Below are positions 1 through 10,599 of a stretch of DNA of 64,000 bases, piece after piece. Below the pieces are notes generated by a model. The model searched no databases, was not told where the DNA came from, and was given only the letters and a program-made list of their open reading frames with translations. Position numbers and translations under genes: made by a program. This stretch comes from Geodermatophilus sp. YIM 151500. GTDB lineage: Bacteria > Actinomycetota > Actinomycetes > Mycobacteriales > Geodermatophilaceae. The stretch covers positions 147,522-211,521 of the forward strand of contig NZ_JAOVZT010000007.1 in assembly GCF_025716945.1 (NCBI RefSeq), given 5' to 3'. Position 1 is the stretch's first letter; each line of letters begins with the position of its first letter.

Positions 1-55
1 GCGGGGTCCGGACCTGCTGCCCGAAGATCCACAGCGGACTAGCGTCGGTGCATGA
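1..55 (+). CDS. 3' end of an unidentified upstream gene (partial)
   Basis: The frame beginning at base 2 is open until a TGA at 53-55. That stop overlaps the ATG of the next small frame (ATGA at 52-55), a typical translational-coupling junction in this window. Only about 17 residues are visible, ending in TSVGA, so no function can be given. A second frame also ends nearby (TAG at 40-42), so the frame choice is tentative. Confidence 0.25.
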   Translation, partial: RGPDLLPEDPQRTSVGA

Positions 56-213
56 CGTCACCGCCGCCGACGCCGCAGCCACCGTCGCCCACGCCGTTCC
101 CCACCGACCCGACGCCGTCCCCGACCGAACCGGCGCCGCCGCCGGTCCCGCCGCCGGGACCCGTCCCCGAGCCGGTCTCCCCGCCACCGGACCCCGGACT
201 GCCGCCCGCCTGA
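52..213 (+). CDS. possible proline-rich 53-residue protein
   Basis: An ATG at 52 opens a 53-codon frame ending in TGA at 211-213. The product is almost entirely Pro, Thr, Ser, Glu and Asp with PPP and PTP runs, and has no signal peptide or membrane segment. It could be a real small proline-rich protein coupled to the gene ending at 55, or chance open frame in CCG-rich DNA. The GTG frame starting at 48 runs into the following gene and is a less likely reading. I do not recognise it. Confidence 0.3.
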   Translation: MTSPPPTPQPPSPTPFPTDPTPSPTEPAPPPVPPPGPVPEPVSPPPDPGLPPA

Positions 214-244
214 CGTCGTCCCCTCCCGGTCCAGGAGATCTGCC

Positions 245-907
245 GTGTCCGCCAAGCGCTTCGCCGACCGCCGCGAGGCCGGGCGCCTCCTCGCCCGGGC
301 ACTGACCCCACCGCCGCCGGGACCGATCGTCGTCCTGGGCCTGCCACGCGGCGGCGTCGTGGTGGCCGCGGAGGTGGCCGACGCCCTCGACGCGCCGCTC
401 GACGTGCTCGTCGTCCGCAAGCTCGGCCTGCCCTGGCAACCAGAACTGGCCATGGGGGCGATCGCCGCCGTGGGCGACACGGTGGAGACGGTGGAGACCG
501 AGGCGGTCCTCTCCCGCGTGCGGATCGCGTACGACACCTTCGCGGCCGTCCGCGACGACGAGCTCGTCGAGCTGCGACGGCGCGAGGAGGCCTATCGCGG
601 CGGCCGGCCACCGCTCGACGTCGCCGGGCGTGCCGTGGTCCTCGTGGACGACGGCCTGGCCACCGGCTCGACGATGCGGGCCGCCGTCGCGGCGGTCCGC
701 CGGCAGGGGCCCGCCTCGCTCACCGTCGCCGTGCCGGTCGGGTCGCCGCGGGTCTGCGGCGAGCTGGAGCCGGAGGTCGACCGGATCCTGTGCCTCGAGG
801 CGCCGCGCAGCTTCCGCGCCGTCGGCCAGGCCTACGACGACTTCGGCGAGACGTCCGACGACGAGGTCGTCGCGGCTCTCCGCGGTGCCCGCCCGGCCGC
901 CTCCTGA
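245..907 (+). CDS. phosphoribosyltransferase-domain protein
   Basis: A 220-residue type I phosphoribosyltransferase-fold protein. The PRPP-binding loop is clear: four hydrophobic residues, DDGLATGST at 135-143. An N-terminal PRGG segment lies near residue 36, as in the stand-alone actinobacterial group often called 'phosphoribosyltransferase family' and sometimes fused to dienelactone hydrolase. The real substrate of that group is not established, and nothing here points to purine or pyrimidine salvage specifically. GTG at 245 is chosen because AGGAG lies just before it (231-235). The gene stands alone; the next one begins after a 177-bp regulatory gap. Confidence 0.85.
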   Translation: MSAKRFADRREAGRLLARALTPPPPGPIVVLGLPRGGVVVAAEVADALDAPLDVLVVRKLGLPWQPELAMGAIAAVGDTVETVETEAVLSRVRIAYDTFAAVRDDELVELRRREEAYRGGRPPLDVAGRAVVLVDDGLATGSTMRAAVAAVRRQGPASLTVAVPVGSPRVCGELEPEVDRILCLEAPRSFRAVGQAYDDFGETSDDEVVAALRGARPAAS

Positions 908-1009
908 GCGACCGGCACGACACGACCTGCGCGAGACGAGCGGCCAGGTCCCGGCCGATCGTGACCCTTCCGTCACCGGGGTCGCTGTTCCCCTCCTCAC
1001 ACCCGCGCG

Positions 1010-1015
1010 TAGGCT
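1010..1015 (+). promoter_or_regulatory. candidate -10 element (TAGGCT)
   Basis: TAGGCT fits the actinobacterial TANNNT -10 pattern and would place the start of transcription near 1021-1023, just before the Rex-type box. No convincing -35 hexamer is visible at the right distance. Inferred. Confidence 0.35.
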
Positions 1016-1029
1016 CGTGACCGGACACT

Positions 1030-1047
1030 TTGTGAAGCATTTCACAA
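1030..1047. promoter_or_regulatory. Rex operator (ROP-type redox box)
   Basis: TTGTGAAGCATTTCACAA is a perfect inverted repeat, TTGTGAA-N4-TTCACAA, identical to the Streptomyces Rex consensus. Rex is the NADH/NAD-sensing repressor whose known Streptomyces targets include nuo and cyd operons. It sits 38 bp before the start of the flavoprotein gene that heads the nuo block, just downstream of a TAGGCT -10-like element. Bound repressor would block initiation or early elongation. The box is seen directly; binding is inferred. Confidence 0.85.
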
Positions 1048-1084
1048 GCACGGCGCCACGAGTTCCGGGGAGGAGGGCGCGGCG

Positions 1085-2518
1085 ATGGCCGGCACCGCGA
1101 CACCGCAGGGTCCGTCGCCGGTCGCGCTGCCGTCGTCCGTCGCGCTGCCGTCGTCCGTCGCGCTGCCGTCGCCCGTCGCGCTGCCGTCGTCCGTCGCGCT
1201 GCCGTCGCCCGTCGCGCTGCCGTCGTCCGTCGCGCTGCCGTCACCGGTCCCGCTGCCGTCACCGGGTGACCGGACCAGTGACGTCGTCGTCGTCGGCGCC
1301 GGCCCCGCCGGGTCGAGCGCCGCCTGGCACCTGGCCCGCTCGGGGCTCGACGTCGCCCTCCTCGAGAAGGCCCGCTTCCCCCGCGACAAGGTGTGCGGTG
1401 ACGGGCTGACCCCGCGCGGGGTCAAGGCACTCGACGACATGGGGGTCGACACCTCGCCGGCTGCCGGCTGGGTCCGCCACCGCGGGCTGCGCGTGCGCGG
1501 CGGCGGCCGGGTGGTCGAGGTCGACTGGCCGCAGCTGCGCCGCTGGCCCGACTTCGGTCTCGTCCGCACCCGCCGTGACCTCGATGCGCTGCTCGCCGCC
1601 CATGCGCAGGCCGCCGGCACCCGGCTGCACACCGGGGTCACCGTCACCGGCCCGCTGCTCGACGACGCGGGGCGGGTCGCCGGCGTCCGGGGCGAGGGCC
1701 CGGACGGCGAGCCGCTGACCTGGCGCGCGCGGCTCGTCGTCTCCGCCGAGGGCTGCTCCGGTCGGCTGGCCAAGGCGCTCGGCCTCCATCGCCGCGAGGA
1801 CCGCCCCCTCGGCGTCGCCGTCCGCCGGTACGTGCGCACTCCGCGGACCCACGACGACTACCTCGACATCTCCTTCGACCTCGCACCCGGCGGCCCCAGC
1901 GCCGAGTCGATGCCCGGTTACGGCTGGATCTTCGGCCTGGGCGACGGGACGGCGAACGTCGGGTACGGCCTGCTCGACTCCCGTCGCGGCCGGGGCGACC
2001 AGCGGGCCGTGCTGCGCAAATGGCTGGCGACCCTGCCGCCGGAGTGGCAGCTCGACGACGACCACGCGGTCTCCCCGCTGCGCGGCGCGGGCCTGCCCAT
2101 GGCGCTGCACCGGGCGCCGGCGTACGGCCGTGGGCTGCTGCTGGCCGGTGACGCCGTCGGGGCGGTCAACCCTTTCAACGGCGAGGGGATCAGCTACGCG
2201 ATGGAGACCGGACGGATGGCGGCCGAGACGGCCGCCCGGGCCCTGGCCGCGCCGGAGGGGCCGGCGCGCGAGGCCGAGCTGCGCCGCTATCCCGCACGGC
2301 TGCGGGCCGAGTACGGGCGCCACCACCGGCTGGGCATCGGTTTCCTCGCCCTGCTGAGCCGGCCGGACGTCGTCCGGTTCACGACCGCCCACGGGCTGCC
2401 CCGCCCGGTGCTCGTCGCCGTGGCACTGCGGCTGATGGGCAACCTCACCGACGGCCGGGACGGCGACGGCGTCGACCGCGCCATCGCCGCGATCACCCGC
2501 CTGGTTCCGGCGGTGTGA
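1085..2518 (+). CDS. geranylgeranyl-reductase-family FAD oxidoreductase (menaquinone reductase-like)
   Basis: A 477-residue flavoprotein. After a low-complexity N-terminus the FAD dinucleotide fold begins with VVVVGAGPAGSSAAW (67-81). A KVCGDGLTPRG segment follows near 105-115, and a second FAD contact LLAGDAVGAVNPFNGEGI lies near 355, all typical of the geranylgeranyl reductase family. Actinobacterial relatives such as MenJ saturate an isoprene unit of menaquinone, which fits the position just ahead of nuoA. ATG at 1085 has GGGGAGGAGGG upstream, so the eight-copy hexapeptide repeat (residues 12-59) is probably translated. That extension is unusual; an internal start after it lacks a Shine-Dalgarno sequence. 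Confidence 0.88.
   Translation: MAGTATPQGPSPVALPSSVALPSSVALPSPVALPSSVALPSPVALPSSVALPSPVPLPSPGDRTSDVVVVGAGPAGSSAAWHLARSGLDVALLEKARFPRDKVCGDGLTPRGVKALDDMGVDTSPAAGWVRHRGLRVRGGGRVVEVDWPQLRRWPDFGLVRTRRDLDALLAAHAQAAGTRLHTGVTVTGPLLDDAGRVAGVRGEGPDGEPLTWRARLVVSAEGCSGRLAKALGLHRREDRPLGVAVRRYVRTPRTHDDYLDISFDLAPGGPSAESMPGYGWIFGLGDGTANVGYGLLDSRRGRGDQRAVLRKWLATLPPEWQLDDDHAVSPLRGAGLPMALHRAPAYGRGLLLAGDAVGAVNPFNGEGISYAMETGRMAAETAARALAAPEGPAREAELRRYPARLRAEYGRHHRLGIGFLALLSRPDVVRFTTAHGLPRPVLVAVALRLMGNLTDGRDGDGVDRAIAAITRLVPAV
1118..1261 (+). repeat. eight tandem 18-bp units encoding (P/S)VALPS
   Basis: Eight in-frame 18-bp units encode PVALPS or SVALPS, the last being PVPLPS. Units differ mainly at one base that switches the boundary residue between Ser (TCC) and Pro (CCC). 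This is a minisatellite inside a coding region, probably variable in copy number between strains. Confidence 0.9.
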
Positions 2519-2602
2519 CCGTGCTGCACATCACAACGAAGACGCATGTCGACACGCTGCGTGCACGCCTGGCCGTTGCGCGGAACGTGATCGGACTCAC
2601 CG

Positions 2603-2608
2603 TAGGGT
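2603..2608 (+). promoter_or_regulatory. TAGGGT: -10 element or Shine-Dalgarno of nuoA
   Basis: TAGGGT lies 7 nt before the nuoA ATG. Its AGGG can act as a ribosome binding site. As a -10 element it would put the transcript start at or next to the ATG, giving a leaderless nuoA mRNA. No good -35 is present at normal spacing (TTGCGC at 2576 is 21 nt away). Confidence 0.3.
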
Positions 2609-2615
2609 GCCGCTG

Positions 2616-2978
2616 ATGTTCTCGATGTACGTCCCGATCCTCGGGCTGTTCGCGCTGGCCGCGGCCTTCGCCGTCTTCTCGGTGGCCGTCGCGCCGTTCG
2701 TCGGACCGCGCCGTCACAACCGGGCCAAGCTGGCCGCCTACGAGTGCGGCATCGAGCCGGTCGACCAGCCGCTGACCGGCGGCCGCTTCCCGGTCAAGTA
2801 CTACCTGACGGCGATGCTCTTCATCGTCTTCGACATCGAGATCGTCTTCCTCTACCCGTGGGCCGTGGCCAACGACGCGCTCGGCGTCTTCGGGTTGATC
2901 GAGATGGTCGTCTTCATCGGCACGGTGTTCATCGCGTACGCCTACGTCTGGCGGCGCGGCGGGCTCGAGTGGGACTGA
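2616..2978 (+). CDS. nuoA: NADH-quinone oxidoreductase subunit A
   Basis: A 120-residue membrane subunit of complex I with three hydrophobic helices and the conserved YECGIEP segment followed by the [19 protein letters not shown] region, which identifies NuoA. ATG at 2616 is preferred over a GTG at 2607 because AGGG sits 8 nt upstream and related proteins begin at this point. It is the first of fourteen nuo genes in canonical order and may carry its own promoter (see 2603-2608). Confidence 0.96.
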   Translation: MFSMYVPILGLFALAAAFAVFSVAVAPFVGPRRHNRAKLAAYECGIEPVDQPLTGGRFPVKYYLTAMLFIVFDIEIVFLYPWAVANDALGVFGLIEMVVFIGTVFIAYAYVWRRGGLEWD

Positions 2979-2991
2979 GAGGGCGCAGGCG

Positions 2992-3669
2992 ATGGGACTC
3001 GAGGAGAAGCTGCCCAGCGGCGTGCTGCTGACCACCGTGGAGAAGGTGGTCAACTGGACGCGGAAGTCGTCGCTGTGGCCGGCCACGTTCGGCCTGGCCT
3101 GCTGCGCCATCGAGATGATGGCGACCGGGGCGGGGCGCTACGACCTGGCCCGCTTCGGCATGGAGGTCTTCCGCGCCTCGCCGCGGCAGGCCGACCTCAT
3201 GATCGTGGCCGGCCGGGTCAGCCAGAAGATGGCCCCGGTGCTCCGGCAGATCTACGACCAGATGCCCGAGCCGCGCTGGGTGCTGTCGATGGGCGTGTGC
3301 GCCAGCTCCGGCGGCATGTTCAACAACTACGCAGTCGTGCAGGGCGTCGACCACATCGTGCCCGTCGACATGTACCTGCCCGGCTGCCCGCCGCGGCCGG
3401 AGATGTTGATGGACGCCATCCTCAAGCTGCACCACAAGATCATGAACGAGCCCCTCGGTGACCGGCGCGCCCGCCACCTGGAGCAGGCCCGGCAGGAGGG
3501 CCGCACACGCGACCTGCTGGTCGAGATGCCCTCCACGGTGCGCGCCGACAAGAACCTGCGCCGTGCCTACGAGGAGGCCGCCGCCCAGGGCCGGACCGGT
3601 CAGTTCGCCATCGAGCAGCGCGACGGCAACGTCGTCCTGCCCGAGCAGCTGGGTCGGGTCGCCCGATGA
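2992..3669 (+). CDS. nuoB: NADH-quinone oxidoreductase subunit B
   Basis: A 225-residue peripheral-arm subunit holding the terminal [4Fe-4S] cluster N2, which passes electrons to quinone. Its ligands are visible as the tandem C37-C38, C103 (GVCASSGG) and C132 (PGCPPRPE). The length includes a C-terminal tail of about 50 residues beyond the usual core. Thirteen bases separate it from nuoA and its stop overlaps nuoC (ATGA), so translation is coupled. Confidence 0.97.
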   Translation: MGLEEKLPSGVLLTTVEKVVNWTRKSSLWPATFGLACCAIEMMATGAGRYDLARFGMEVFRASPRQADLMIVAGRVSQKMAPVLRQIYDQMPEPRWVLSMGVCASSGGMFNNYAVVQGVDHIVPVDMYLPGCPPRPEMLMDAILKLHHKIMNEPLGDRRARHLEQARQEGRTRDLLVEMPSTVRADKNLRRAYEEAAAQGRTGQFAIEQRDGNVVLPEQLGRVAR

Positions 3670-4402
3670 CCGGTCCGGGTGACCGCAGCGGACGCACCGA
3701 GGCCTCGGAGGGCGCGACCGCACCGAGCGGCGGCTTCCGCAAGGGCGCGTTCGGCGTCACCGGCAGCGGCGACACCTCCGGCTTCGGCGGGCTGGTGCGG
3801 GTCGAGCCGGGCGGCGCCGTGGCCCTGCACTCGACCGAGCGGCCCTACGGCGGCTACTTCGACGAGGTCACCGACGCCCTGGTCGACGCGGTCGGCGAGC
3901 AGACCTACGCCGCTGCGGTGCAGCGGGTGCTCGTCGACCGGGGCGAGATCACCTACTTCGTCGTCCGCGAACACCTGCTCACCCTGGTCCGGGCCCTCCG
4001 CGACGACGAGGCGCTGCGCTTCGAGCTGTGCAGCAGTCTCTCCGGCGTCGACTACCTCGACAGCGGTGGCCCGGCAGCCGCGCCCGGCCGCCCGCGGCTG
4101 CACGTCGTCTACCACCTGACCTCGATGACCTACCGCCGCCGCATCCGGCTGGAGGTCGCGGTCACCGCCGAGGACCCGCACGTCCCGTCGGTCGTCGGCG
4201 TCTACCCGACGGCCGACTGGCACGAGCGGGAGACCTACGACATGTTCGGCGTCGTCTTCGACGGCCACCCGTCGCTCACCCGGATCCTCATGCCCGACGA
4301 CTGGGACGGCTTCCCCCAGCGCAAGGACTACCCGCTCGGCGGCGTCCCGGTCGAGTACCACGACGCGACCATCCCGCCCCCGGACACCCGCCGGAGCTAC
4401 CG

Positions 4403-4406
<4 letters not shown>
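3666..4406 (+). CDS. nuoC: NADH-quinone oxidoreductase subunit C
   Basis: A 246-residue subunit of the complex I quinone module. The 30-kDa-subunit signature is present near the C-terminus: a [18 protein letters not shown] stretch, then [20 protein letters not shown]. The first 45 residues are Gly-, Thr- and Ser-rich and look disordered. Start and stop both overlap neighbours by 4 bp (nuoB and nuoD). NuoC is separate from NuoD here, unlike the E. coli fusion. Confidence 0.96.
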
Positions 4407-5733
<1,327 letters not shown>

Positions 5734-5737
<4 letters not shown>

Positions 5738-6777
5738 CCGCGCTGCCCGGCAGCCCCGAGGGGACGGCGACCACCGGGCTGGACTCGACCCCGGTCGACT
5801 CGCGCCCGGGGACCCTGGCCGAGCTGCCGCCGCTGACGGAGACCACCCGCGAGGAAGCGCGCCAGATCATGGCCCGCTACCCCGAGCCGCGCTCGGCGCT
5901 GCTGCCGATGCTGCACCTGGTGCAGTCGGTCCAGGGCTACGTCTCCCCCGAGGGCGTCGCGCTGTGCGCGGAGGAGCTCGGCCTGACCAAGGCCGAGGTC
6001 GGTGCGGTGGCGACCTTCTACACGATGTACAAGCGTCGCCCGACCGGCCGGCACCTGGTCAGCGTGTGCACGAACACCCTCTGCAACGTGCTCGGCGGGC
6101 AGCGCATCTTCGACGCGCTGGCGGCCGACCTCGGCGTCGGTCACGACGAGACGACCGACGACGGCTCGCTCACCCTCGAGCACGCCGAGTGCCTCGCGGC
6201 CTGCGACTACGCCCCGGTGGTCACCGTCGACTACGAGTTCTACGACCAGCAGGACGTCGACAGCGCCCGCGAGCTGGTCGCCGCGCTCCGCCGCGGGGAG
6301 AAGCCGGACCCCACCCGGGGCGCGCCGCTGACCGACTTCCGCGGCATCTCCCGGCAGCTGGCCGGCTTCACCCAGCACCCCGACCGGGCCGCCGCGCGGG
6401 CCGCGGTCGACGCGCCCATGCAGGACGAGCCCACCCTGCGCGGCGTCCGGCTGGCCGCCGAGCGCGGCGAGGCGGCGCCGCCGCTGCCCCGCCGCCGGGA
6501 GCCCGAGCCGGCGGACCGCGGCGAGCCGCGCGAGACGGTGCGGCCGACGGGCCGCACCGGCCAGACACCGGAGGAGGAGGCCGCTGACGCCCGCGTCGCC
6601 GCGGCCGACACCCCCGCGGAGAAGGCAGGCGCCGCCGAGGCACACCCCGACCGCGGCACCGAGTACGGCCGCCGCGACCCCGGCGAGGGACCTCGTCGAG
6701 GAGAAGGCACGGAGACCCCGGCCACGAAGACGCCCGGCCAGGCCGGGCAGGGAACCTCGATCGAGCGGGAGCGCTGA
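5734..6777 (+). CDS. nuoE: NADH-quinone oxidoreductase subunit E with long C-terminal tail
   Basis: A 347-residue 24-kDa-type subunit. It binds the off-path [2Fe-2S] cluster N1a through C112, C117, C153 and C157 (CTNTLC and CLAAC). The thioredoxin-like core ends near residue 205-220. The remaining 120 or more residues are charged and rich in Arg, Glu, Pro and Gly, probably disordered, and absent from E. coli NuoE (about 166 residues). Start overlaps nuoD by 4 bp; nuoF begins 1 nt after the stop. Confidence 0.95.
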
Positions 6778-6778
6778 C

Positions 6779-8110
6779 ATGCCCCTCACCCCCGTGCTCA
6801 CCTCGCGGTGGGGCGCCGAGCAGTCGTGGCGGCTGGCCACCTACGAGCGGCTCGACGGCTACGTCGCGCTGCGCCGGGCGCTGCGCATGCAGCCCGACGA
6901 GCTGGTCACCCTGGTCAAGGACTCCGGCCTGCGCGGTCGTGGCGGAGCCGGCTTCCCGACCGGCATGAAGTGGAGCTTCATCCCGCAGCCGAAGCCGGGG
7001 GAGACGCCCACCGGCCCCGCGGCGCTGCCCAAGTACCTCGTGGTCAACGCCGACGAGGGCGAGCCGGGCACCTGCAAGGACGTCCCGCTGATGATGGCCG
7101 ACCCGCACTCGCTGGTGGAGGGCGTGATCATCTCCGCGTACGCCATCCGGTCGCACTTCGCCGTCATCTACGTCCGGGGCGAGGCCGTCCACGCCCACCG
7201 CCGGCTGGTGTCCGCGGTCGAGGAGGCCTACGCGGCCGGCTACCTGGGCCGCGACGTCCTCGGCTCGGGCTACGACCTGGAGCTGGTCGTCCACGCCGGC
7301 GCGGGTGCCTACATCTGCGGCGAGGAGACCGCCCTGCTCGACTCGCTGGAGGGGTACCGGGGCCAGCCGCGGCTCAAGCCGCCGTTCCCCGCGGTCGCCG
7401 GCCTCTACGGGGCGCCCACCGTGATCAACAACGTGGAGACGCTGGCCAGCGTCCCGTTCGTCGTCCGGGGCGGCGCCGACTGGTTCAAGGAGTTCGGGCC
7501 GGAGAAGAGCCCGGGTCCCAAGATCTACTCGATCTCCGGCCGCGTCGTCCGGCCCGGCCAGTACGAGTGCCCGATGGGCACGACGATGCGCGAGCTGATC
7601 GACATGGCCGGCGGCATCCGCCCCGGCCACGAGCTCAAGTTCTGGACGCCGGGCGGGTCGTCGACGCCCTACTTCACCGCCGAGCACCTCGACGTCCCGC
7701 TGGACTTCGACTCGGTCGCCGCCGCGGGCTCCATGCTCGGCACGACCGCGCTGATGGTCTTCGACGAGACCGACTCGATCGTCGAGGCCACCCTGCGGTT
7801 CACCGAGTTCTACGCGCACGAGAGCTGCGGCAAGTGCACCCCGTGCCGCGAGGGCACCTTTTGGCTGGTCCAGATCCTCGAGCGGCTGGTGCACGGCGAG
7901 GGCACCGCCCGCGACCTCGACACCCTGCTCGACACCTGCGACAACATCCTCGGCCGGTCGTTCTGCGCCCTCGGCGACGGCGCGACCAGCTGCATCTCCA
8001 GCTCCCTGAAGTACTTCAAGGACGACTACGTGGCCCTGCTGCCCCCCGAGGAACGGGCCCGCCTGGGCCGCTCCCTGCCCATCGAGCCGGTGAAGGTCGG
8101 TGCCGCCTGA
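6779..8110 (+). CDS. nuoF: NADH-quinone oxidoreductase subunit F
   Basis: A 443-residue 51-kDa-type subunit, the NADH-oxidising flavoprotein of complex I. The glycine-rich NADH motif [10 protein letters not shown] (about 54-63), the FMN motif [12 protein letters not shown], the [11 protein letters not shown] segment and the [4Fe-4S] ligands [11 protein letters not shown] with a distant FCALGDGA are all present. Only one base separates it from nuoE, and its TGA overlaps the nuoG ATG. Confidence 0.97.
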   Translation: MPLTPVLTSRWGAEQSWRLATYERLDGYVALRRALRMQPDELVTLVKDSGLRGRGGAGFPTGMKWSFIPQPKPGETPTGPAALPKYLVVNADEGEPGTCKDVPLMMADPHSLVEGVIISAYAIRSHFAVIYVRGEAVHAHRRLVSAVEEAYAAGYLGRDVLGSGYDLELVVHAGAGAYICGEETALLDSLEGYRGQPRLKPPFPAVAGLYGAPTVINNVETLASVPFVVRGGADWFKEFGPEKSPGPKIYSISGRVVRPGQYECPMGTTMRELIDMAGGIRPGHELKFWTPGGSSTPYFTAEHLDVPLDFDSVAAAGSMLGTTALMVFDETDSIVEATLRFTEFYAHESCGKCTPCREGTFWLVQILERLVHGEGTARDLDTLLDTCDNILGRSFCALGDGATSCISSSLKYFKDDYVALLPPEERARLGRSLPIEPVKVGAA

Positions 8111-10599
8111 TGAGCGTCCCGCCCGCGACCGGCCCCACGACGCCGGTCCCCGCGCCGGCGCTGCCGCCCGGCGTCCCGGGGCCGCACACCCCACCGGACG
8201 CCGTGCACTGCACCGTCGACGGCTTCGACGTCGCCGTGCCCAAGGGGACGCTGATCATCCGGGCCGCCGAGATGGTCGGCATCCAGATCCCGCGGTTCTG
8301 CGACCACCCGCTGCTCGAGCCGGTCGGCGCCTGCCGCCAGTGCCTGGTGGAGGTGGAGGGCCAGCGCAAGCCGGTGGCCTCCTGCACCATGCCGGTCACC
8401 GAGGGCATGGCGGTGAAGACGCAGCTCACCAGCCCGGTCGCCGACAAGGCGCAGCAGGGCACCATGGAGCTGCTGCTGATCAACCACCCGCTGGACTGCC
8501 CGGTCTGCGACAAGGGCGGCGAGTGCCCGCTGCAGAACCAGGCGATGAGCAACGGCCGGGCCGAGAGCCGCTTCGTCGACGTCAAGCGGACCTACCCCAA
8601 GCCGCTGCCCATCTCCAGCCAGGTGCTGCTCGACCGCGAGCGCTGCGTGCTGTGCGCCCGGTGCACCCGCTTCTCCTCGCAGATCGCCGGTGACCCGTTC
8701 ATCGAGCTGTTCGAGCGGGGCGCGCTGGAGCAGGTGGCGATCTACGAGGACGAGCCGTTCGAGTCCTACTTCTCGGGCAACACCACCCAGATCTGCCCGG
8801 TCGGCGCGCTGACCAGCGCCCAGTACCGGTTCCGGTCGCGCCCGTTCGACCTGCGCAGCGAGGCCAGCGTCTGCGAGCACTGCGCCTCCGGCTGCGCGCA
8901 GCGCACCGACTACCGGCGCGGCAAGGTCCTGCGCCGGCTGGCCGGCGAGGACCCGGCGGTCAACGAGGAGTGGAACTGCGACAAGGGCCGCTGGGCGTTC
9001 CGCTACGCCACGGCCACCGAGCGCCTCACCACCCCGCTGGTCCGCCGGGACGGGGTGCTCCGGCCGGCGTCTTGGCCGGAGGCCTGGGCGGCGGCGGCCG
9101 AGGGGCTGCGGGCCGCGAGGGCCGCCGGCGGGGTCGGCGTGCTGCCCGGCGGGCGGCTGACGGTCGAGGACGCCTACGCCTACGCCACCTTCGCCCGGGT
9201 CGCCCTCGGCACCAACGACGTCGACGCCCGCGCCCGCGCCCACTCGGCCGAGGAGCTGGCCTTCCTCGGCGCGCTGGTGGCCGGCACCGGCCCCGGCCGC
9301 GGCGGCGTCACCTACGAGGAGCTGGCCGCCGCCCCCGCGGTGCTGCTGGCCGGCTTCGAGCCGGAGGAGGAGTCGCCGATCGTCTTCCTCCGCCTGCGGC
9401 GCGCCGTCCGCAGCCGGCGCCTGCCGGTCTTCGACCTGGCGCCCTTCGCCACGCGGGCCGCGGAGAAGCTCCGTGCGACCGTGCTGACCACGCTGCCCGG
9501 CGAGGAGGGCCGCTCGCTGCGCGCCCTGGCCGAGGGCAGCTGGGGCGGCCCGGCGGTCGAGGCGCTGCGGCAGCCGGGCGCCGTCGTCCTGGCCGGCGAG
9601 CGGCTGGCCGAGGCGCCCGGCGCCTTCTCCGCGCTGGTCGCCCTCGCCGACGCGACCGGTGCCCGGGTGGCCTGGGTGCCGCGCCGGGCGGGGGAGCGCG
9701 GGGCGGTGGAGGCCGGCGCGCTGCCGGGCCTGCTGCCCGGCGGGCGCAGCGTCACCGACGCCGGCGACCGCGCCGAGGTGGCGCAGCGCTGGGGTGTGCC
9801 GCTCGACGCCGTGCCGGCGACCCCGGGCCGCGACACCACCGGCATCCTCGCCGCCGTCCGCGACGGGCAGCTGGGCGGTCTGCTCGTCGGCGGGGTCGAC
9901 CCGGCCGACCTGCCCGACCCGCGGCTGGCCGAGCAGGCCCTCGCCGCCGCTGGGTTCGTCGTGAGCCTGGAGATGCTGCCCAGCGCGGTGACCGCGCACG
10001 CCGACGTCGTGCTGCCGGTCGCCGCCGCACCCGAGAAGGCGGGCAGCTACCTCGACTGGGAGGGCCGGGTCCGCACCTTCGACGCCACCCTCCACGGCAC
10101 CGGCCAGCTCCCCGACGGCCGCGTGCTGCAGGGCCTGGCCGAGGAGATGGACGTCGACCTGGGCCTGCCCACCCCGGAGGCGGCGCGGGCCCAGCTCGCC
10201 GCGCTCGGTGGCGCGGCCCGGCCCTACCCGCGCGACGGGCTCGACGTCGCCCCTCACGGCGCGCCGGACCTGCGCGACGACGAGGCGCTGCTGGCCTCCT
10301 GGCGCCAGCTGCTCGACGTCGGCACCCTGCAGCGCGACGAGCCCGAGCTGGCCGGCACCGCCCGGCCTCCGGTGGCCCGGCTCGGCAAGGACGCCGCCCG
10401 GCGGCTGGGCCTGGCCGACGGCGACCCGCTGACCGTCACCGGCAGCGCCGGGTCGGTCACCCTGCCGGTCGTGGTCACCGAGATGCCCGGCCGGGTGGTG
10501 TGGCTGCCGATGAGGTCCCCGGGCTGCGAACTGCGCACCCAGCTCGGCACGGCTCCCGGGGGCGTCGTCCGGCTCTTCGCCGCGGGAGGGGCGCGATGA
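8110..10599 (+). CDS. nuoG: NADH-quinone oxidoreductase subunit G
   Basis: An 829-residue iron-sulfur subunit. The N-terminal [2Fe-2S] ligands are C64, C75, C78 and C92. [13 protein letters not shown] and CVLCARC with a later CPVGAL supply the two [4Fe-4S] sites. CEHCASGC plus a later C in EEWNCDKG provide the extra N7-type cluster found in E. coli and actinobacteria. The second half is a molybdopterin-oxidoreductase-like domain without recognisable cofactor residues, as is normal in NuoG. It starts within the nuoF stop (TGATG). Confidence 0.96.
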   Translation: MSVPPATGPTTPVPAPALPPGVPGPHTPPDAVHCTVDGFDVAVPKGTLIIRAAEMVGIQIPRFCDHPLLEPVGACRQCLVEVEGQRKPVASCTMPVTEGMAVKTQLTSPVADKAQQGTMELLLINHPLDCPVCDKGGECPLQNQAMSNGRAESRFVDVKRTYPKPLPISSQVLLDRERCVLCARCTRFSSQIAGDPFIELFERGALEQVAIYEDEPFESYFSGNTTQICPVGALTSAQYRFRSRPFDLRSEASVCEHCASGCAQRTDYRRGKVLRRLAGEDPAVNEEWNCDKGRWAFRYATATERLTTPLVRRDGVLRPASWPEAWAAAAEGLRAARAAGGVGVLPGGRLTVEDAYAYATFARVALGTNDVDARARAHSAEELAFLGALVAGTGPGRGGVTYEELAAAPAVLLAGFEPEEESPIVFLRLRRAVRSRRLPVFDLAPFATRAAEKLRATVLTTLPGEEGRSLRALAEGSWGGPAVEALRQPGAVVLAGERLAEAPGAFSALVALADATGARVAWVPRRAGERGAVEAGALPGLLPGGRSVTDAGDRAEVAQRWGVPLDAVPATPGRDTTGILAAVRDGQLGGLLVGGVDPADLPDPRLAEQALAAAGFVVSLEMLPSAVTAHADVVLPVAAAPEKAGSYLDWEGRVRTFDATLHGTGQLPDGRVLQGLAEEMDVDLGLPTPEAARAQLAALGGAARPYPRDGLDVAPHGAPDLRDDEALLASWRQLLDVGTLQRDEPELAGTARPPVARLGKDAARRLGLADGDPLTVTGSAGSVTLPVVVTEMPGRVVWLPMRSPGCELRTQLGTAPGGVVRLFAAGGAR

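Noticed and set aside
1118-1261. CRISPR-like tandem repeat
   Set aside because: The 18-bp units are contiguous with no spacers, in frame, and encode a regular hexapeptide, so it is a coding minisatellite.
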